From Streptomyces sclerotialus (lineage in GTDB: Bacteria > Actinomycetota > Actinomycetes > Streptomycetales > Streptomycetaceae), in the NCBI GenBank assembly GCA_000719105.1, contig JODX01000003.1, positions 186,001 to 250,000 of the forward strand: 64,000 nucleotides of DNA, in the 5' to 3' direction. The position numbers were made by a program, and so were the translations under genes. Every line of letters starts with the position of its first letter. The stretch's first letter is position 1. Positions 1 through 7,132 of this stretch are shown here, in pieces. The notes beneath the pieces were generated by a model that searched no databases, was not told where the DNA came from, and was given only the letters and a program-made list of their open reading frames with translations.

Positions 1-704
1 CGGCGCTGGAGGCGGTCCGGATCGCGCTGACCTACCGCACCCCGGTGTTCCTGCTGTCCGACGGCTACCTGGCCAACGGCAGCGAGCCGTGGCGCATCCC
101 GGAGCCCGACGAACTGCCGGACCTGCGTGTGCAGTTCGCCCAGGGCCCGAACCACACCCTGGACGACGGCAGCGAGGTGTTCTGGCCCTACAAGCGCGAC
201 CCGCAGACCCTCGCCCGCCCCTGGGCGATCCCCGGCACCCCGGGCCTGGAGCACCGCATCGGCGGCATCGAGAAGCAGGACGGCACCGGCAACATCTCCT
301 ACGACCCTGCCAACCACGACTTCATGGTCCGCACCCGCCGGGCCAAGGTCGACGGCATCGAGGTGCCCGACCTCCAGGTCGACGACCCGCACGGAGCGAA
401 GACTCTCGTCCTGGGCTGGGGTTCGACGTACGGGCCGATCACCGCCGCCGTACGCCGGCTGCGGGCGGCCGGGGAGGCCGTCGCGCAGGCCCATCTGCGC
501 CATCTCAACCCCTTCCCCCGGAACCTCGGCACGGTGCTGGAGCGTTACGACAAGGTGGTGATCCCCGAGATGAACCTCGGTCAGCTCGCCACGCTGATCC
601 GTGCGAAGTACCTGGTGGACGCCCAGTCGTACACCCAGGTCAACGGCATGCCGTTCAAGGCCGAACAGCTCGCCACGGCTCTCAAGGAGGCCATCGATGG
701 CTGA
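1..704 (+). CDS. korA: 2-oxoacid:ferredoxin oxidoreductase, alpha subunit (C-terminal part)
   Basis: This open frame enters from the left edge (first whole codon at base 3) and ends at TGA 702-704, giving about 233 residues; the N-terminal portion lies outside the window. The sequence includes the stretch FLLSDGYLANGSEPWRIP and a C-terminal part with VLGWGSTYGPI, which fit the pyrimidine-binding and domain-II regions of KorA/PorA-type alpha subunits. With KorB it would oxidatively decarboxylate 2-oxoglutarate or another 2-oxoacid, forming acyl-CoA and reducing ferredoxin in the cytoplasm. Its last 8 bases overlap the start of korB, so the two are translationally coupled. The substrate cannot be read from the sequence, so the Kor name is an inference from usual Streptomyces annotation. 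Confidence 0.9.
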   Translation, partial: ALEAVRIALTYRTPVFLLSDGYLANGSEPWRIPEPDELPDLRVQFAQGPNHTLDDGSEVFWPYKRDPQTLARPWAIPGTPGLEHRIGGIEKQDGTGNISYDPANHDFMVRTRRAKVDGIEVPDLQVDDPHGAKTLVLGWGSTYGPITAAVRRLRAAGEAVAQAHLRHLNPFPRNLGTVLERYDKVVIPEMNLGQLATLIRAKYLVDAQSYTQVNGMPFKAEQLATALKEAIDG

Positions 705-1776
705 GACGTCCAGGGAAGGGACCGGCACGATCGAGGCACTTTCGCTGGTGCCCAAGGCCGAGGCCAAGCAGTCCATGAAGGACTTCAAGTCCGACCAGGA
801 AGTGCGCTGGTGCCCCGGCTGCGGCGACTACGCGATCCTCGCGGCGGTCCAGGGCTTCATGCCCGAGCTGGGCCTCGCCAAGGAGAACATCGTCTTCGTC
901 TCGGGCATCGGCTGCTCGTCCCGGTTCCCGTACTACATGAACACGTACGGCATGCACTCCATCCACGGCCGTGCGCCCGCCATCGCGACCGGCCTGGCCA
1001 CCTCCCGGCGTGACCTGAGCGTGTGGGTGGTCACGGGCGACGGCGACGCGCTGTCCATCGGCGGCAACCACCTGATCCACGCGCTGCGGCGGAACGTCAA
1101 CCTCAAGATCCTGCTGTTCAACAACCGGATCTACGGTCTGACGAAGGGCCAGTACTCGCCGACGTCCGAGGTCGGGAAGATCACCAAGTCGACGCCGATG
1201 GGATCGCTGGACGCGCCGTTCAACCCGGTGTCGCTGGCGATCGGGGCCGAGGCGTCGTTCGTGGCGCGGACCGTGGACTCCGACCGCAAGCACCTGACCG
1301 AGGTGCTGCGGCAGGCCGCGGCCCACCCGGGCACGGCCCTGGTGGAGATCTACCAGAACTGCAACATCTTCAACGACGGCGCCTTCGAAGCCCTCAAGGA
1401 CAAGCAGCAGGCCGAGGAGGCCGTGATCCGCCTGGAGCACGGCAAGCCGATCCGCTTCGGGTCGGACCTCGGCAAAGGCGTCGTCCGCGACCCGGTGACC
1501 GGAGACCTGAAGGTGGTCTCGGTCACCGCGGAGAACGAGGCGCAGGTCCTGGTGCACGACGCGTACGCACCGTCCGCGACGACGGCGTTCGCGCTCTCGC
1601 GCCTGGCCGACCCGGACACGCTGCACCGCACACCGATCGGAATCTTCCGGTCGGTGGACCGGCCGGTGTACGACGCCCAGATGTCGGACCAGCTGGACAT
1701 CGCGATCGAGCAGAACGGCAAGGGCGACCTGGCCGCGCTACTGACGGGCGGGGACACCTGGACGGTCGTGGGCTAG
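697..1776 (+). CDS. korB: 2-oxoacid:ferredoxin oxidoreductase, beta subunit
   Basis: A 359-residue thiamine-diphosphate-binding subunit. ATG 697 is chosen because it overlaps the korA stop by 8 bases and is preceded by AAGGAGG. The WCPGCGDY motif (residues 38-45) carries iron-sulfur ligand cysteines of the PorB/KorB family. GDGDA at about residue 114 and NN at about residue 142 form the TPP motif (GDG, about 26 residues, NN). Together with KorA it forms the two-subunit oxidoreductase that passes electrons to ferredoxin. A strong hairpin lies 70 bases downstream. Family assignment is firm; the exact 2-oxoacid is not. Confidence 0.95.
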   Translation: MAETSREGTGTIEALSLVPKAEAKQSMKDFKSDQEVRWCPGCGDYAILAAVQGFMPELGLAKENIVFVSGIGCSSRFPYYMNTYGMHSIHGRAPAIATGLATSRRDLSVWVVTGDGDALSIGGNHLIHALRRNVNLKILLFNNRIYGLTKGQYSPTSEVGKITKSTPMGSLDAPFNPVSLAIGAEASFVARTVDSDRKHLTEVLRQAAAHPGTALVEIYQNCNIFNDGAFEALKDKQQAEEAVIRLEHGKPIRFGSDLGKGVVRDPVTGDLKVVSVTAENEAQVLVHDAYAPSATTAFALSRLADPDTLHRTPIGIFRSVDRPVYDAQMSDQLDIAIEQNGKGDLAALLTGGDTWTVVG

Positions 1777-1790
1777 ACGGTCCGGCGGGC

Positions 1791-1830
1791 CGCAGACCGC
1801 AGACCGCAGACCGCAGACCGCAGACCGCAG
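1791..1830. repeat. Heptanucleotide tandem repeat, unit CGCAGAC
   Basis: The 7-base unit CGCAGAC is repeated 5.7 times without a mismatch, starting 14 bases after the korB stop. It lies on the upstream side of the hairpin at 1846-1880, and a second heptad array of the same copy number lies on the other side. No coding role is seen. Confidence 0.95.
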
Positions 1831-1845
1831 GAACGAGGGTTGGGA

Positions 1846-1880
1846 GCCGGGGGCCGTACGGTGTTCGTACGGCCCCCGGC
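1846..1880. terminator. Perfect 15-bp hairpin between korB and the HxlR gene
   Basis: GCCGGGGGCCGTACG pairs perfectly with CGTACGGCCCCCGGC across the loop GTGTT. It sits between the convergent ends of korB (1776) and the HxlR gene (1948) and can terminate both directions. There is no T-run, as is usual for Streptomyces terminators. Confidence 0.85.
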
Positions 1881-1902
1881 CATGTTCCTGTCCTGTCCAG
1901 GG

Positions 1903-1942
1903 CTGCCGACTGCCGACTGCCGACTGCCGACTGCCGACTGCC
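1903..1942. repeat. Heptanucleotide tandem repeat, unit CTGCCGA
   Basis: The 7-base unit CTGCCGA is repeated 5.7 times without a mismatch and ends 5 bases before the HxlR gene stop. It is partly complementary (5 of 7 bases) to the array at 1791-1830, so the two could extend the central hairpin in RNA. Confidence 0.95.
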
Positions 1943-1947
1943 AGGAG

Positions 1948-2325
1948 TTACCGCTCTCTCGCGGCGTCGTACAGTTCCCGCGCCTTCCGTACCTCGCCCA
2001 TCCGCTCCTGCGTCCAGTTCGCCAGGGCGCGCACCTGCTCGGCCGCCTCCCGGCCCAGGTCCGTCAGGGAGTAGTCCACCCTCGGAGGGATCACCGGCTT
2101 GGCGTCGCGGTGGACCAGGCCGTCGCGCTCCAGGGTCTGGAGCGTCTGCGTCAGCATCTTCTCGCTGACCCTGCCGATCGCCCGGCGCAGCTCGCTGAAG
2201 CGGTGCGGGCGGTCCAGGAGCGTGATCAGCACCAGCACGCCCCAACGGCTCGTGACATGTTCGAGGACCAACCGGTAGGGGCACATCGCCTCCCCGTCGG
2301 CGGCCGTCCGGGTACTTACTCGCAT
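1948..2325 (-). CDS. HxlR-family transcriptional regulator
   Basis: A 125-residue single-domain winged-helix protein of the HxlR family (usual length 100-130). The recognition part runs from about residue 38 (LDRPHRFSELRRAIGRVSEK) into a wing near 75-90. It has a cysteine at residue 15 (MCPYRLVLEH), the position used as a thiol sensor of quinones and electrophiles in the YodB/HypR/QorR branch. It is divergent from an NmrA-type quinone-reductase gene, the known pairing for QorR-like regulators, with an interrupted palindrome between them. The first ATG places the operator 3 bases upstream of the start; the internal ATG in front of CPYR is an alternative. Quinone sensing is inferred. Confidence 0.9.
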   Translation of the reverse strand: MRVSTRTAADGEAMCPYRLVLEHVTSRWGVLVLITLLDRPHRFSELRRAIGRVSEKMLTQTLQTLERDGLVHRDAKPVIPPRVDYSLTDLGREAAEQVRALANWTQERMGEVRKARELYDAARER

Positions 2326-2328
2326 ACC

Positions 2329-2353
2329 AGTACCTTACTTCGAAGTGGGTACT
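2329..2353. promoter_or_regulatory. Candidate HxlR operator (interrupted palindrome)
   Basis: AGTACCTTACTTC is followed directly by GAAGTGGGTACT; the arms are reverse complements apart from one mismatch/indel. A further GGTACTTAC half-site lies at 2311-2319, inside the regulator's own start region. The position between divergent genes suggests one dimer controls both. Confidence 0.6.
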
Positions 2354-2419
2354 TTCGAATAGTTAGCGCACCTCTTATGGTGAGTGACCGAGCCACACCC
2401 CACAAGGAGTTGTCCGATC

Positions 2420-3274
2420 ATGAGCATCGTCGTCACCGGAGCCACCGGGAACCTCGGCCGTTTCGTCGTCGAGGGACTGCTGGAGAAGATCCCGGCCGAA
2501 CAGATCACCGCCGTCGTACGGAACCGGGAGAAGGCCGCCGGCCTCGCCGCCCGCGGGGTCCGGATCGCGGTCGCGGACTACGAGGACCCCGCATCCTTCG
2601 AGGGCGTCATCGCGGCCGGTGACAAGGTGCTGCTCATCTCGGGCAGCGAGGCCGACAAGGACCGCGTCGCCCAGCACCGCACCGTGATCGACGCGGCCAA
2701 GGCGGCCGGTGCCGCGCTTCTCGCCTACACCAGCGCGCCCGGCACCCTCACGGCCGCCCTCGCCGACGACCACCGGGGCACCGAGGAGGCCCTGCTGGCG
2801 TCGGGGCTGCCGTACGTCCTGCTGCGCAACGGCTGGTACAACGAGAACTTCACCGAGCAGCTCGCCCCCGTCCTGGCGCACGGCGCCGTCGTCCAGGCCG
2901 CCGGCGAGGGCCGGGTCGCCTCCGCCGCGCGCGCCGACTACGCGGCCGCCGCCGTCGCGGTCCTGACCGGCGAGGGACACGAGGGCCGGACGTACGAGCT
3001 CAGCGGTGACACCGCCTGGGGCTTCGCCGAGTACGCCGCCGAGCTGAGCCGGCAGACCGGCAAGGAGATCACCTACAACGCCGTGACCGAGGACGCCTAC
3101 GCCGGCATCCTGACCGGCGCGGGGCTGCCCGAGCCGCTCGCCCGGATCCTGGCGGGCGTGGACACCTCCATCGCGAACGGCGAGCTGGCCGGCACCAGCG
3201 GCGACCTGTCCCGGCTGACCGGCCGTCCGACCACGCCGATCGCCGACTCGATCACGGCCGCGCTCAAGGACTGA
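2420..3274 (+). CDS. NmrA-like NAD(P)H:quinone oxidoreductase (QorB/YtfG type)
   Basis: A 284-residue protein with an N-terminal Rossmann motif (VTGATGNLGRFVVEGL from about residue 4), matching the NmrA-like atypical SDR family; YtfG/QOR2 enzymes are about 286 residues. These bind NADPH and reduce quinones or act on electrophiles; the catalytic Tyr/Lys of classical SDRs is not expected. ATG 2420 follows AAGGAGTTGTCCGATC, a good ribosome site. The divergent HxlR gene with a shared operator suggests induction by quinone or aldehyde stress. A 22-bp hairpin follows the stop by 32 bases. Function is inferred from family and context. Confidence 0.85.
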   Translation: MSIVVTGATGNLGRFVVEGLLEKIPAEQITAVVRNREKAAGLAARGVRIAVADYEDPASFEGVIAAGDKVLLISGSEADKDRVAQHRTVIDAAKAAGAALLAYTSAPGTLTAALADDHRGTEEALLASGLPYVLLRNGWYNENFTEQLAPVLAHGAVVQAAGEGRVASAARADYAAAAVAVLTGEGHEGRTYELSGDTAWGFAEYAAELSRQTGKEITYNAVTEDAYAGILTGAGLPEPLARILAGVDTSIANGELAGTSGDLSRLTGRPTTPIADSITAALKD

Positions 3275-3306
3275 GCCTCCGGCTCACCCCGTCTTCACCC
3301 CCCGCA

Positions 3307-3354
3307 CCCCCACCTGTCATGACCGTATAGAGATACGGACATGACAGGTGGGGG
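3307..3354. terminator. 22-bp hairpin upstream of the RarD-like gene
   Basis: Bases 3307-3328 pair with 3333-3354 across an AGAG loop; only A3322/A3339 fails to pair. It contains CACCTGTCATG and its complement. It is probably the terminator of the preceding gene, but it ends 61 bases before the next start, so an operator role is possible. Confidence 0.75.
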
Positions 3355-3415
3355 CCGTCGGCGTTACCTTCGTCGGGGCCGCGCGTCTCCGCGGGCCGGT
3401 GCGAAGGAGGAACCG

Positions 3416-4447
3416 TTGACCGGGCAGTCGAAGCGAGAACACCGGACAGGCCTGCTGAACGGTTTCGCCGCATACGGCATGTGGGGACTCGTCCCCCTCT
3501 TCTGGCCCCTGCTGAAACCCTCCGGCGCCATCGAGATCCTGGCCCACCGGATGGTCTGGTCCCTCGTCATCGTCGGCATCGTCCTGCTGGTGCTGCGGCG
3601 CTGGGCCTGGGCCGGTGAACTGCTGCGGCAGCCGCGCAAGCTGGGCCTGGTGACGATCGCGGCCGCGGTGATCACCGTCAACTGGGGCGTCTACATCTGG
3701 GCCGTCAACGCCGGGCACGTGGTCGAGGCGTCCCTCGGCTACTTCATCAATCCGCTGGTGACCATCGCCCTCGGCGTGCTGGTGCTGAAGGAGCGGCTGC
3801 GGCCCGCGCAGTGGGCAGCGGTCGGCATCGGCTTCGCCGCCGTCCTCGTCCTCGCCTTCGGCTACGGCCGGCCGCCGTGGATCTCCCTCTGCCTCGCCTT
3901 CTCCTTCGCCGCGTACGGCCTGGTGAAGAAGAAGGTCAACCTCGGCGGGGTCGAGTCACTCGCCGCCGAGACCGCCATCCAGTTCCTGCCCGCGCTGGGA
4001 TACCTGCTGTGGCTGGGGGCGCAGGGCCGGTCCACCTTCGGCACCGAGGGCGCCGGGCACGCCGCGCTGCTCGCCGCGACCGGGGTCGTGACCGCGGTGC
4101 CGCTCGTCTGCTTCGGCGCGGCCGCGATCCGGGTGCCGCTGTCCACGCTGGGGCTGCTGCAGTACCTGGCACCCGTCTTCCAGTTCCTGCTGGGCATCCT
4201 CTACTTCCACGAGGCCATGCCGGCGGAGCGCTGGGCCGGCTTCGCGCTGGTGTGGGTCGCGTTGGTCCTGCTGACCTGGGACGCGCTGCGCACCGCGCGG
4301 CGAGCCGCCCGGGCCCTCGGCCGGCCCGACATCAGCGGGGTCACGATCCCCGCGCCGGCGACCGCGCCGGCCGCCGAGTCGGGCCCGGTTCCGGTTCCGG
4401 GTGCCACCGGTTCGGCCTCCGGCGGTCCGGTGGACGGTAAGCCGTAG
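3416..4447 (+). CDS. RarD-like EamA/DMT-superfamily permease
   Basis: A 343-residue membrane protein with about ten hydrophobic segments, beginning GLLNGFAAYGMWGLVPLFWP, typical of RarD-type EamA transporters. Start TTG 3416 is chosen because AAGGAGG (3404-3410) lies 5 bases upstream; the ATG at 3341 would fall inside the hairpin. EamA proteins export small metabolites; the substrate is unknown (RarD is linked by name to chloramphenicol resistance). The last 40 or so residues are a Pro/Ala/Gly-rich tail beyond the usual end near residue 300. Confidence 0.88.
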   Translation: MTGQSKREHRTGLLNGFAAYGMWGLVPLFWPLLKPSGAIEILAHRMVWSLVIVGIVLLVLRRWAWAGELLRQPRKLGLVTIAAAVITVNWGVYIWAVNAGHVVEASLGYFINPLVTIALGVLVLKERLRPAQWAAVGIGFAAVLVLAFGYGRPPWISLCLAFSFAAYGLVKKKVNLGGVESLAAETAIQFLPALGYLLWLGAQGRSTFGTEGAGHAALLAATGVVTAVPLVCFGAAAIRVPLSTLGLLQYLAPVFQFLLGILYFHEAMPAERWAGFALVWVALVLLTWDALRTARRAARALGRPDISGVTIPAPATAPAAESGPVPVPGATGSASGGPVDGKP

Positions 4448-4470
4448 AGCGACCCTCGGCCGGCAGCCGG

Positions 4471-4518
4471 TACATGCTGGACAGTTGCATGCGCGCGCAT
4501 CTATTGTCCACGCATGTA
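4471..4518. promoter_or_regulatory. Compound palindrome upstream of the FMN reductase gene
   Basis: Nested dyads share one centre: TACATGC/GCATGTA at the outside, TGGACA/TGTCCA inside, and the 12-bp perfect palindrome ATGCGCGCGCAT at 4489-4500 in the middle. It lies 39 bases before the ATG of the next gene and 24 after the previous stop. An operator for a dimeric regulator (MarR- or TetR-like) is the likelier reading; a terminator is the alternative. Confidence 0.55.
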
Positions 4519-4556
4519 GGTGTCGTACGCCCGGTACCGGTACCGAAGGGGGAACC

Positions 4557-5144
4557 ATGTCCCGCCGTTTCCTGTTCGTTCTCGGCAGCAGCCGTGCCGA
4601 CGGCAACACCGAGGCGCTCGCCCGCGCAGCCGCCGAGCAGTTGCCCGCCGGGGTGGAGCAGCGCTGGATCAGCCTCGCCGACCACCCGCTGCCCGACTTC
4701 GAGGACCTGCGCCACGACAGCGACCACGTACGGCCGGAGAGCGGCAGCACGGCGCTGCTGCTGGACGCCACGCTCGCCGCGACGGACCTGGTGATCGCCT
4801 CACCGCTGTACTGGTACTCGGTCTCCGCGCACACCAAGCGCTATCTGGACCACTGGTCGGGCTGGCTGCGCACGCCGGGGCTCGACTTCAAGCGGCGGAT
4901 GGCCGGCCGCACCCTGTGGGGCGTCACCGCGCTCGCCCACGAGGAGGAGGTGGTCGCCGAACCGCTCGTCGCCACCCTCAACAACTCCGCCGCCTACATG
5001 GGCATGCGCTTCGGCGGGGTGCTGCTCGGCAACGGCAGCAGGCCCGGCGACGTCCTGAACGACACGGCCGCCCTCGCCCGCGCGAAGACGTTCTTCGCCC
5101 GGGAGGCACCGCCCGCTCGCTTCCCGTACGAGACGGCGCAGTGA
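4557..5144 (+). CDS. NAD(P)H-dependent FMN reductase-like flavodoxin-fold protein
   Basis: A 195-residue protein of the NADPH-dependent FMN reductase/flavodoxin-like family. FVLGSSRADGNTEALARAAA (from residue 6) is the flavin-phosphate-binding loop, and SPLYWYSVSAHTKRYLDHW near residue 82 is the second FMN-contacting segment. Such enzymes reduce quinones, azo compounds or free flavin in the cytoplasm. ATG 4557 is preceded by AAGGGGGAACC. It is convergent with the ABC permease gene, with 7 bases between stops. The large palindrome upstream suggests ligand-responsive control. The physiological substrate is unknown. Confidence 0.85.
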   Translation: MSRRFLFVLGSSRADGNTEALARAAAEQLPAGVEQRWISLADHPLPDFEDLRHDSDHVRPESGSTALLLDATLAATDLVIASPLYWYSVSAHTKRYLDHWSGWLRTPGLDFKRRMAGRTLWGVTALAHEEEVVAEPLVATLNNSAAYMGMRFGGVLLGNGSRPGDVLNDTAALARAKTFFAREAPPARFPYETAQ

Positions 5145-5151
5145 GCGCGCT

Positions 5152-6135
5152 TCAGACGGTGACGTCCCGCGTCGTGAACCGCGCCCACGCCGCCGAGCCG
5201 AACACCGCCGCGTAGACGCCCTGGAGGCCCAGGTTGCGCAGCAGGTCGTCCCAGTGGACGGGGTCCCGCAGCAGATCCGCGAACGACAGCCAGTAGTGCG
5301 GGAAGAAGTACGGCCGGAGGGCGTCGAGCTGCGGGATCTGGTCCAGGATCTGCACCGTGATCAGCAGCCCGACCGTGGTGGCCATCGCCGCGATGCCGCT
5401 GTTGGTCAGGGTCGACACGAACAGCCCGAGAGCGGCCAGCCCGATCAGCGACGCGGCCACCACCAGGGCGATCAGCAGCGCCCGGGCGAGGCCCTCCGCC
5501 AGGCCGATCCGCGTTCCGGAGATCGTCGTGACCTCGCCGAGCGGGAACAGCAGGGCGCCGACCACGAGCGCCGAGACCGCCACCACCACCGTGGCCACCA
5601 GGCAGAACACGATCGTGGTCGCTCCCTTGACGATCAGCAGCCGGGCGCGGCCGGCGGGGGCCACCAGCAGATAGCGCAGCGTCCCGGCGTTCGCCTCGCC
5701 CGCGATCGCGTCCCCGGCGATCACCCCGACCGCCATCGGGAGGAAGAACGGCAGCGTCGCGGCCAGCGCCGTGAGTACCAGGAACAGCCCGTTGTTGGTG
5801 ATCTGCGCGATGAACGCCGGGCCTTCACCGTCGCCGCCGACCGCCGAACCGTCACTCGTCTCGATCTTCACGGCCACACCCACCAGCACCGGCACGGCCG
5901 CGAGCACGGCGAGCAGCGCGAGCGTGCGCCAGCGCCGGAAGGTGGTGACGAGTTCGCTGCGCAGGAGTCCGAAGGTCCACAAGGGGCTCGGCGTACGCGC
6001 GTACGTGCCGTCGGCCGGCCCCGTGCGCCGCCCCGCCTGCTCCCCCGTCCTCTGATCCGTCCTCTGATCCGTCCTCTGATCCGTCCTCTGATCCGTCCGT
6101 TGCCCGGTGCTCTGAGCCCTCTCAGCCCTCGACAT
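5152..6135 (-). CDS. ABC-2 type transporter permease
   Basis: A 327-residue membrane subunit with about six hydrophobic segments after an unusual hydrophilic N-terminus of roughly 50 residues. That N-terminus has four perfect copies of the tetrapeptide QRTD encoded by a 12-bp DNA repeat. The start at 6135 overlaps the ATPase gene by 14 bases and is preceded by GAGAGGG. The body (LWTFGLLRSELVTTFRRWRT onward) fits ABC-2/NatB-like exporters. With its ATPase partner it would form an exporter of unknown substrate. The adjacent LolA-like secreted protein may belong to the same operon. Confidence 0.9.
   Translation of the reverse strand: MSRAERAQSTGQRTDQRTDQRTDQRTDQRTGEQAGRRTGPADGTYARTPSPLWTFGLLRSELVTTFRRWRTLALLAVLAAVPVLVGVAVKIETSDGSAVGGDGEGPAFIAQITNNGLFLVLTALAATLPFFLPMAVGVIAGDAIAGEANAGTLRYLLVAPAGRARLLIVKGATTIVFCLVATVVVAVSALVVGALLFPLGEVTTISGTRIGLAEGLARALLIALVVAASLIGLAALGLFVSTLTNSGIAAMATTVGLLITVQILDQIPQLDALRPYFFPHYWLSFADLLRDPVHWDDLLRNLGLQGVYAAVFGSAAWARFTTRDVTV
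6049..6096. repeat. 12-bp tandem repeat inside the permease gene
   Basis: Four perfect head-to-tail copies of CCTCTGATCCGT, in frame, encode repeated QRTD at the N-terminus of the permease. Copy-number change in steps of 12 bases would keep the frame. Confidence 0.95.
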
Positions 6136-7087
6136 CGAAGCCCTCTCCCGTCAGCGCGACGAACGCGTCCTCCAGGGAAGCCCGTTCCACCCCGAAGCCG
6201 CGTACCCGCACCCCGGCCGCCACCAGCGCGGCCGTGACGGCGGCCGGATCGCCTTCCGGCGGTTCGCCCGTCACCCGGTTCTCCTCCACGACGACATCGC
6301 CGATCCCCCGCTCCTTGAGCACCCGGGCCGCGTCCCCGACGTCCGGAGTGGTCACGACCAGCCGGCCGCGCGCCCCGGCCGCGAGGTCGGCCACCGCACC
6401 CTGGGTGATCAGCCGCCCCTGCGCCATCACGGCGGCGTGGGTGCACACCTGCTCGATCTCGTCCAGCAGGTGGGAGGAGAGGAAGACGGTGGTCCCGTCG
6501 GCCGCCACCTCCCTGATCAGGGCCCGGATCTCCCGCATGCCCTGGGGGTCGAGCCCGTTGGTGGGCTCGTCCAGGACGAGGAGCCGGCGCGGCTGGAGCA
6601 GCGCCGCCGCGAGACCGAGACGCTGCTTCATGCCCAGCGAGTACGCCTTCGCCTTCTTGCCCGCGGCGGCCGTCAGGCCCACCCGGTCCAGCGCGGCCGC
6701 GACCCGCGTACGCCTGGTGCGCGGGTCGGCGGTGGGGTCGGCGGCGTCGTACCGCACCAGGTTGTCGTGCCCGGACAGGAAGCCGTACAGCGCCGGGCCC
6801 TCGATGAGCGCACCCACGTGCGGCAGTACGGCCCGGGAGGCGCCCGGCATCGGCCGGCCGAGCACCCGGGCCGTGCCGGAAGTCGGCTCGATCAGGCCCA
6901 TCAGCATCCGGATGGTGGTGGTCTTCCCGGAGCCGTTCGGCCCGAGGAAGCCGAAGACGCTGCCCGCCGGGACGGCGAGATCGAGTCCGTCGACGGCGAG
7001 CTGCCCGCCGCGGTAGCGCTTGGTGAGCGCACGGGTGGCGATGACGACGTCGCCCGGGTCCGGATCCGCGGCGGGCAGCTCCTCCAC
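6122..7087 (-). CDS. ABC transporter ATP-binding protein
   Basis: A 321-residue ATPase. Walker A is GPNGSGKTT (about residues 49-57), the signature region is YSLGMKQRLGLA, and Walker B is RLLVLDEPTNGLDP followed by the H-loop SSHLLDEIE. The C-terminal 90 residues form the usual extension of DrrA/CcmA-type drug or lipid exporters. The gene precedes and overlaps its permease, so the pair is one operon. The LolA-like gene lies 45 bases upstream on the same strand. Substrate unknown. Confidence 0.95.
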   Translation of the reverse strand: MEELPAADPDPGDVVIATRALTKRYRGGQLAVDGLDLAVPAGSVFGFLGPNGSGKTTTIRMLMGLIEPTSGTARVLGRPMPGASRAVLPHVGALIEGPALYGFLSGHDNLVRYDAADPTADPRTRRTRVAAALDRVGLTAAAGKKAKAYSLGMKQRLGLAAALLQPRRLLVLDEPTNGLDPQGMREIRALIREVAADGTTVFLSSHLLDEIEQVCTHAAVMAQGRLITQGAVADLAAGARGRLVVTTPDVGDAARVLKERGIGDVVVEENRVTGEPPEGDPAAVTAALVAAGVRVRGFGVERASLEDAFVALTGEGFDVEG

Positions 7088-7132
7088 TGACGACCTCGAT
7101 TCCCTGTCTGCTGTCGCTGTCGTGTCGCCGTC

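Noticed and set aside
682..1626. Long minus-strand open frame opposite korB
   Set aside because: It mirrors korB codon structure, is rich in Arg/Gly/His/Val and has no recognisable domain; typical high-GC antisense shadow.
1791..1942. CRISPR-like array
   Set aside because: The units are contiguous 7-mers without spacers.
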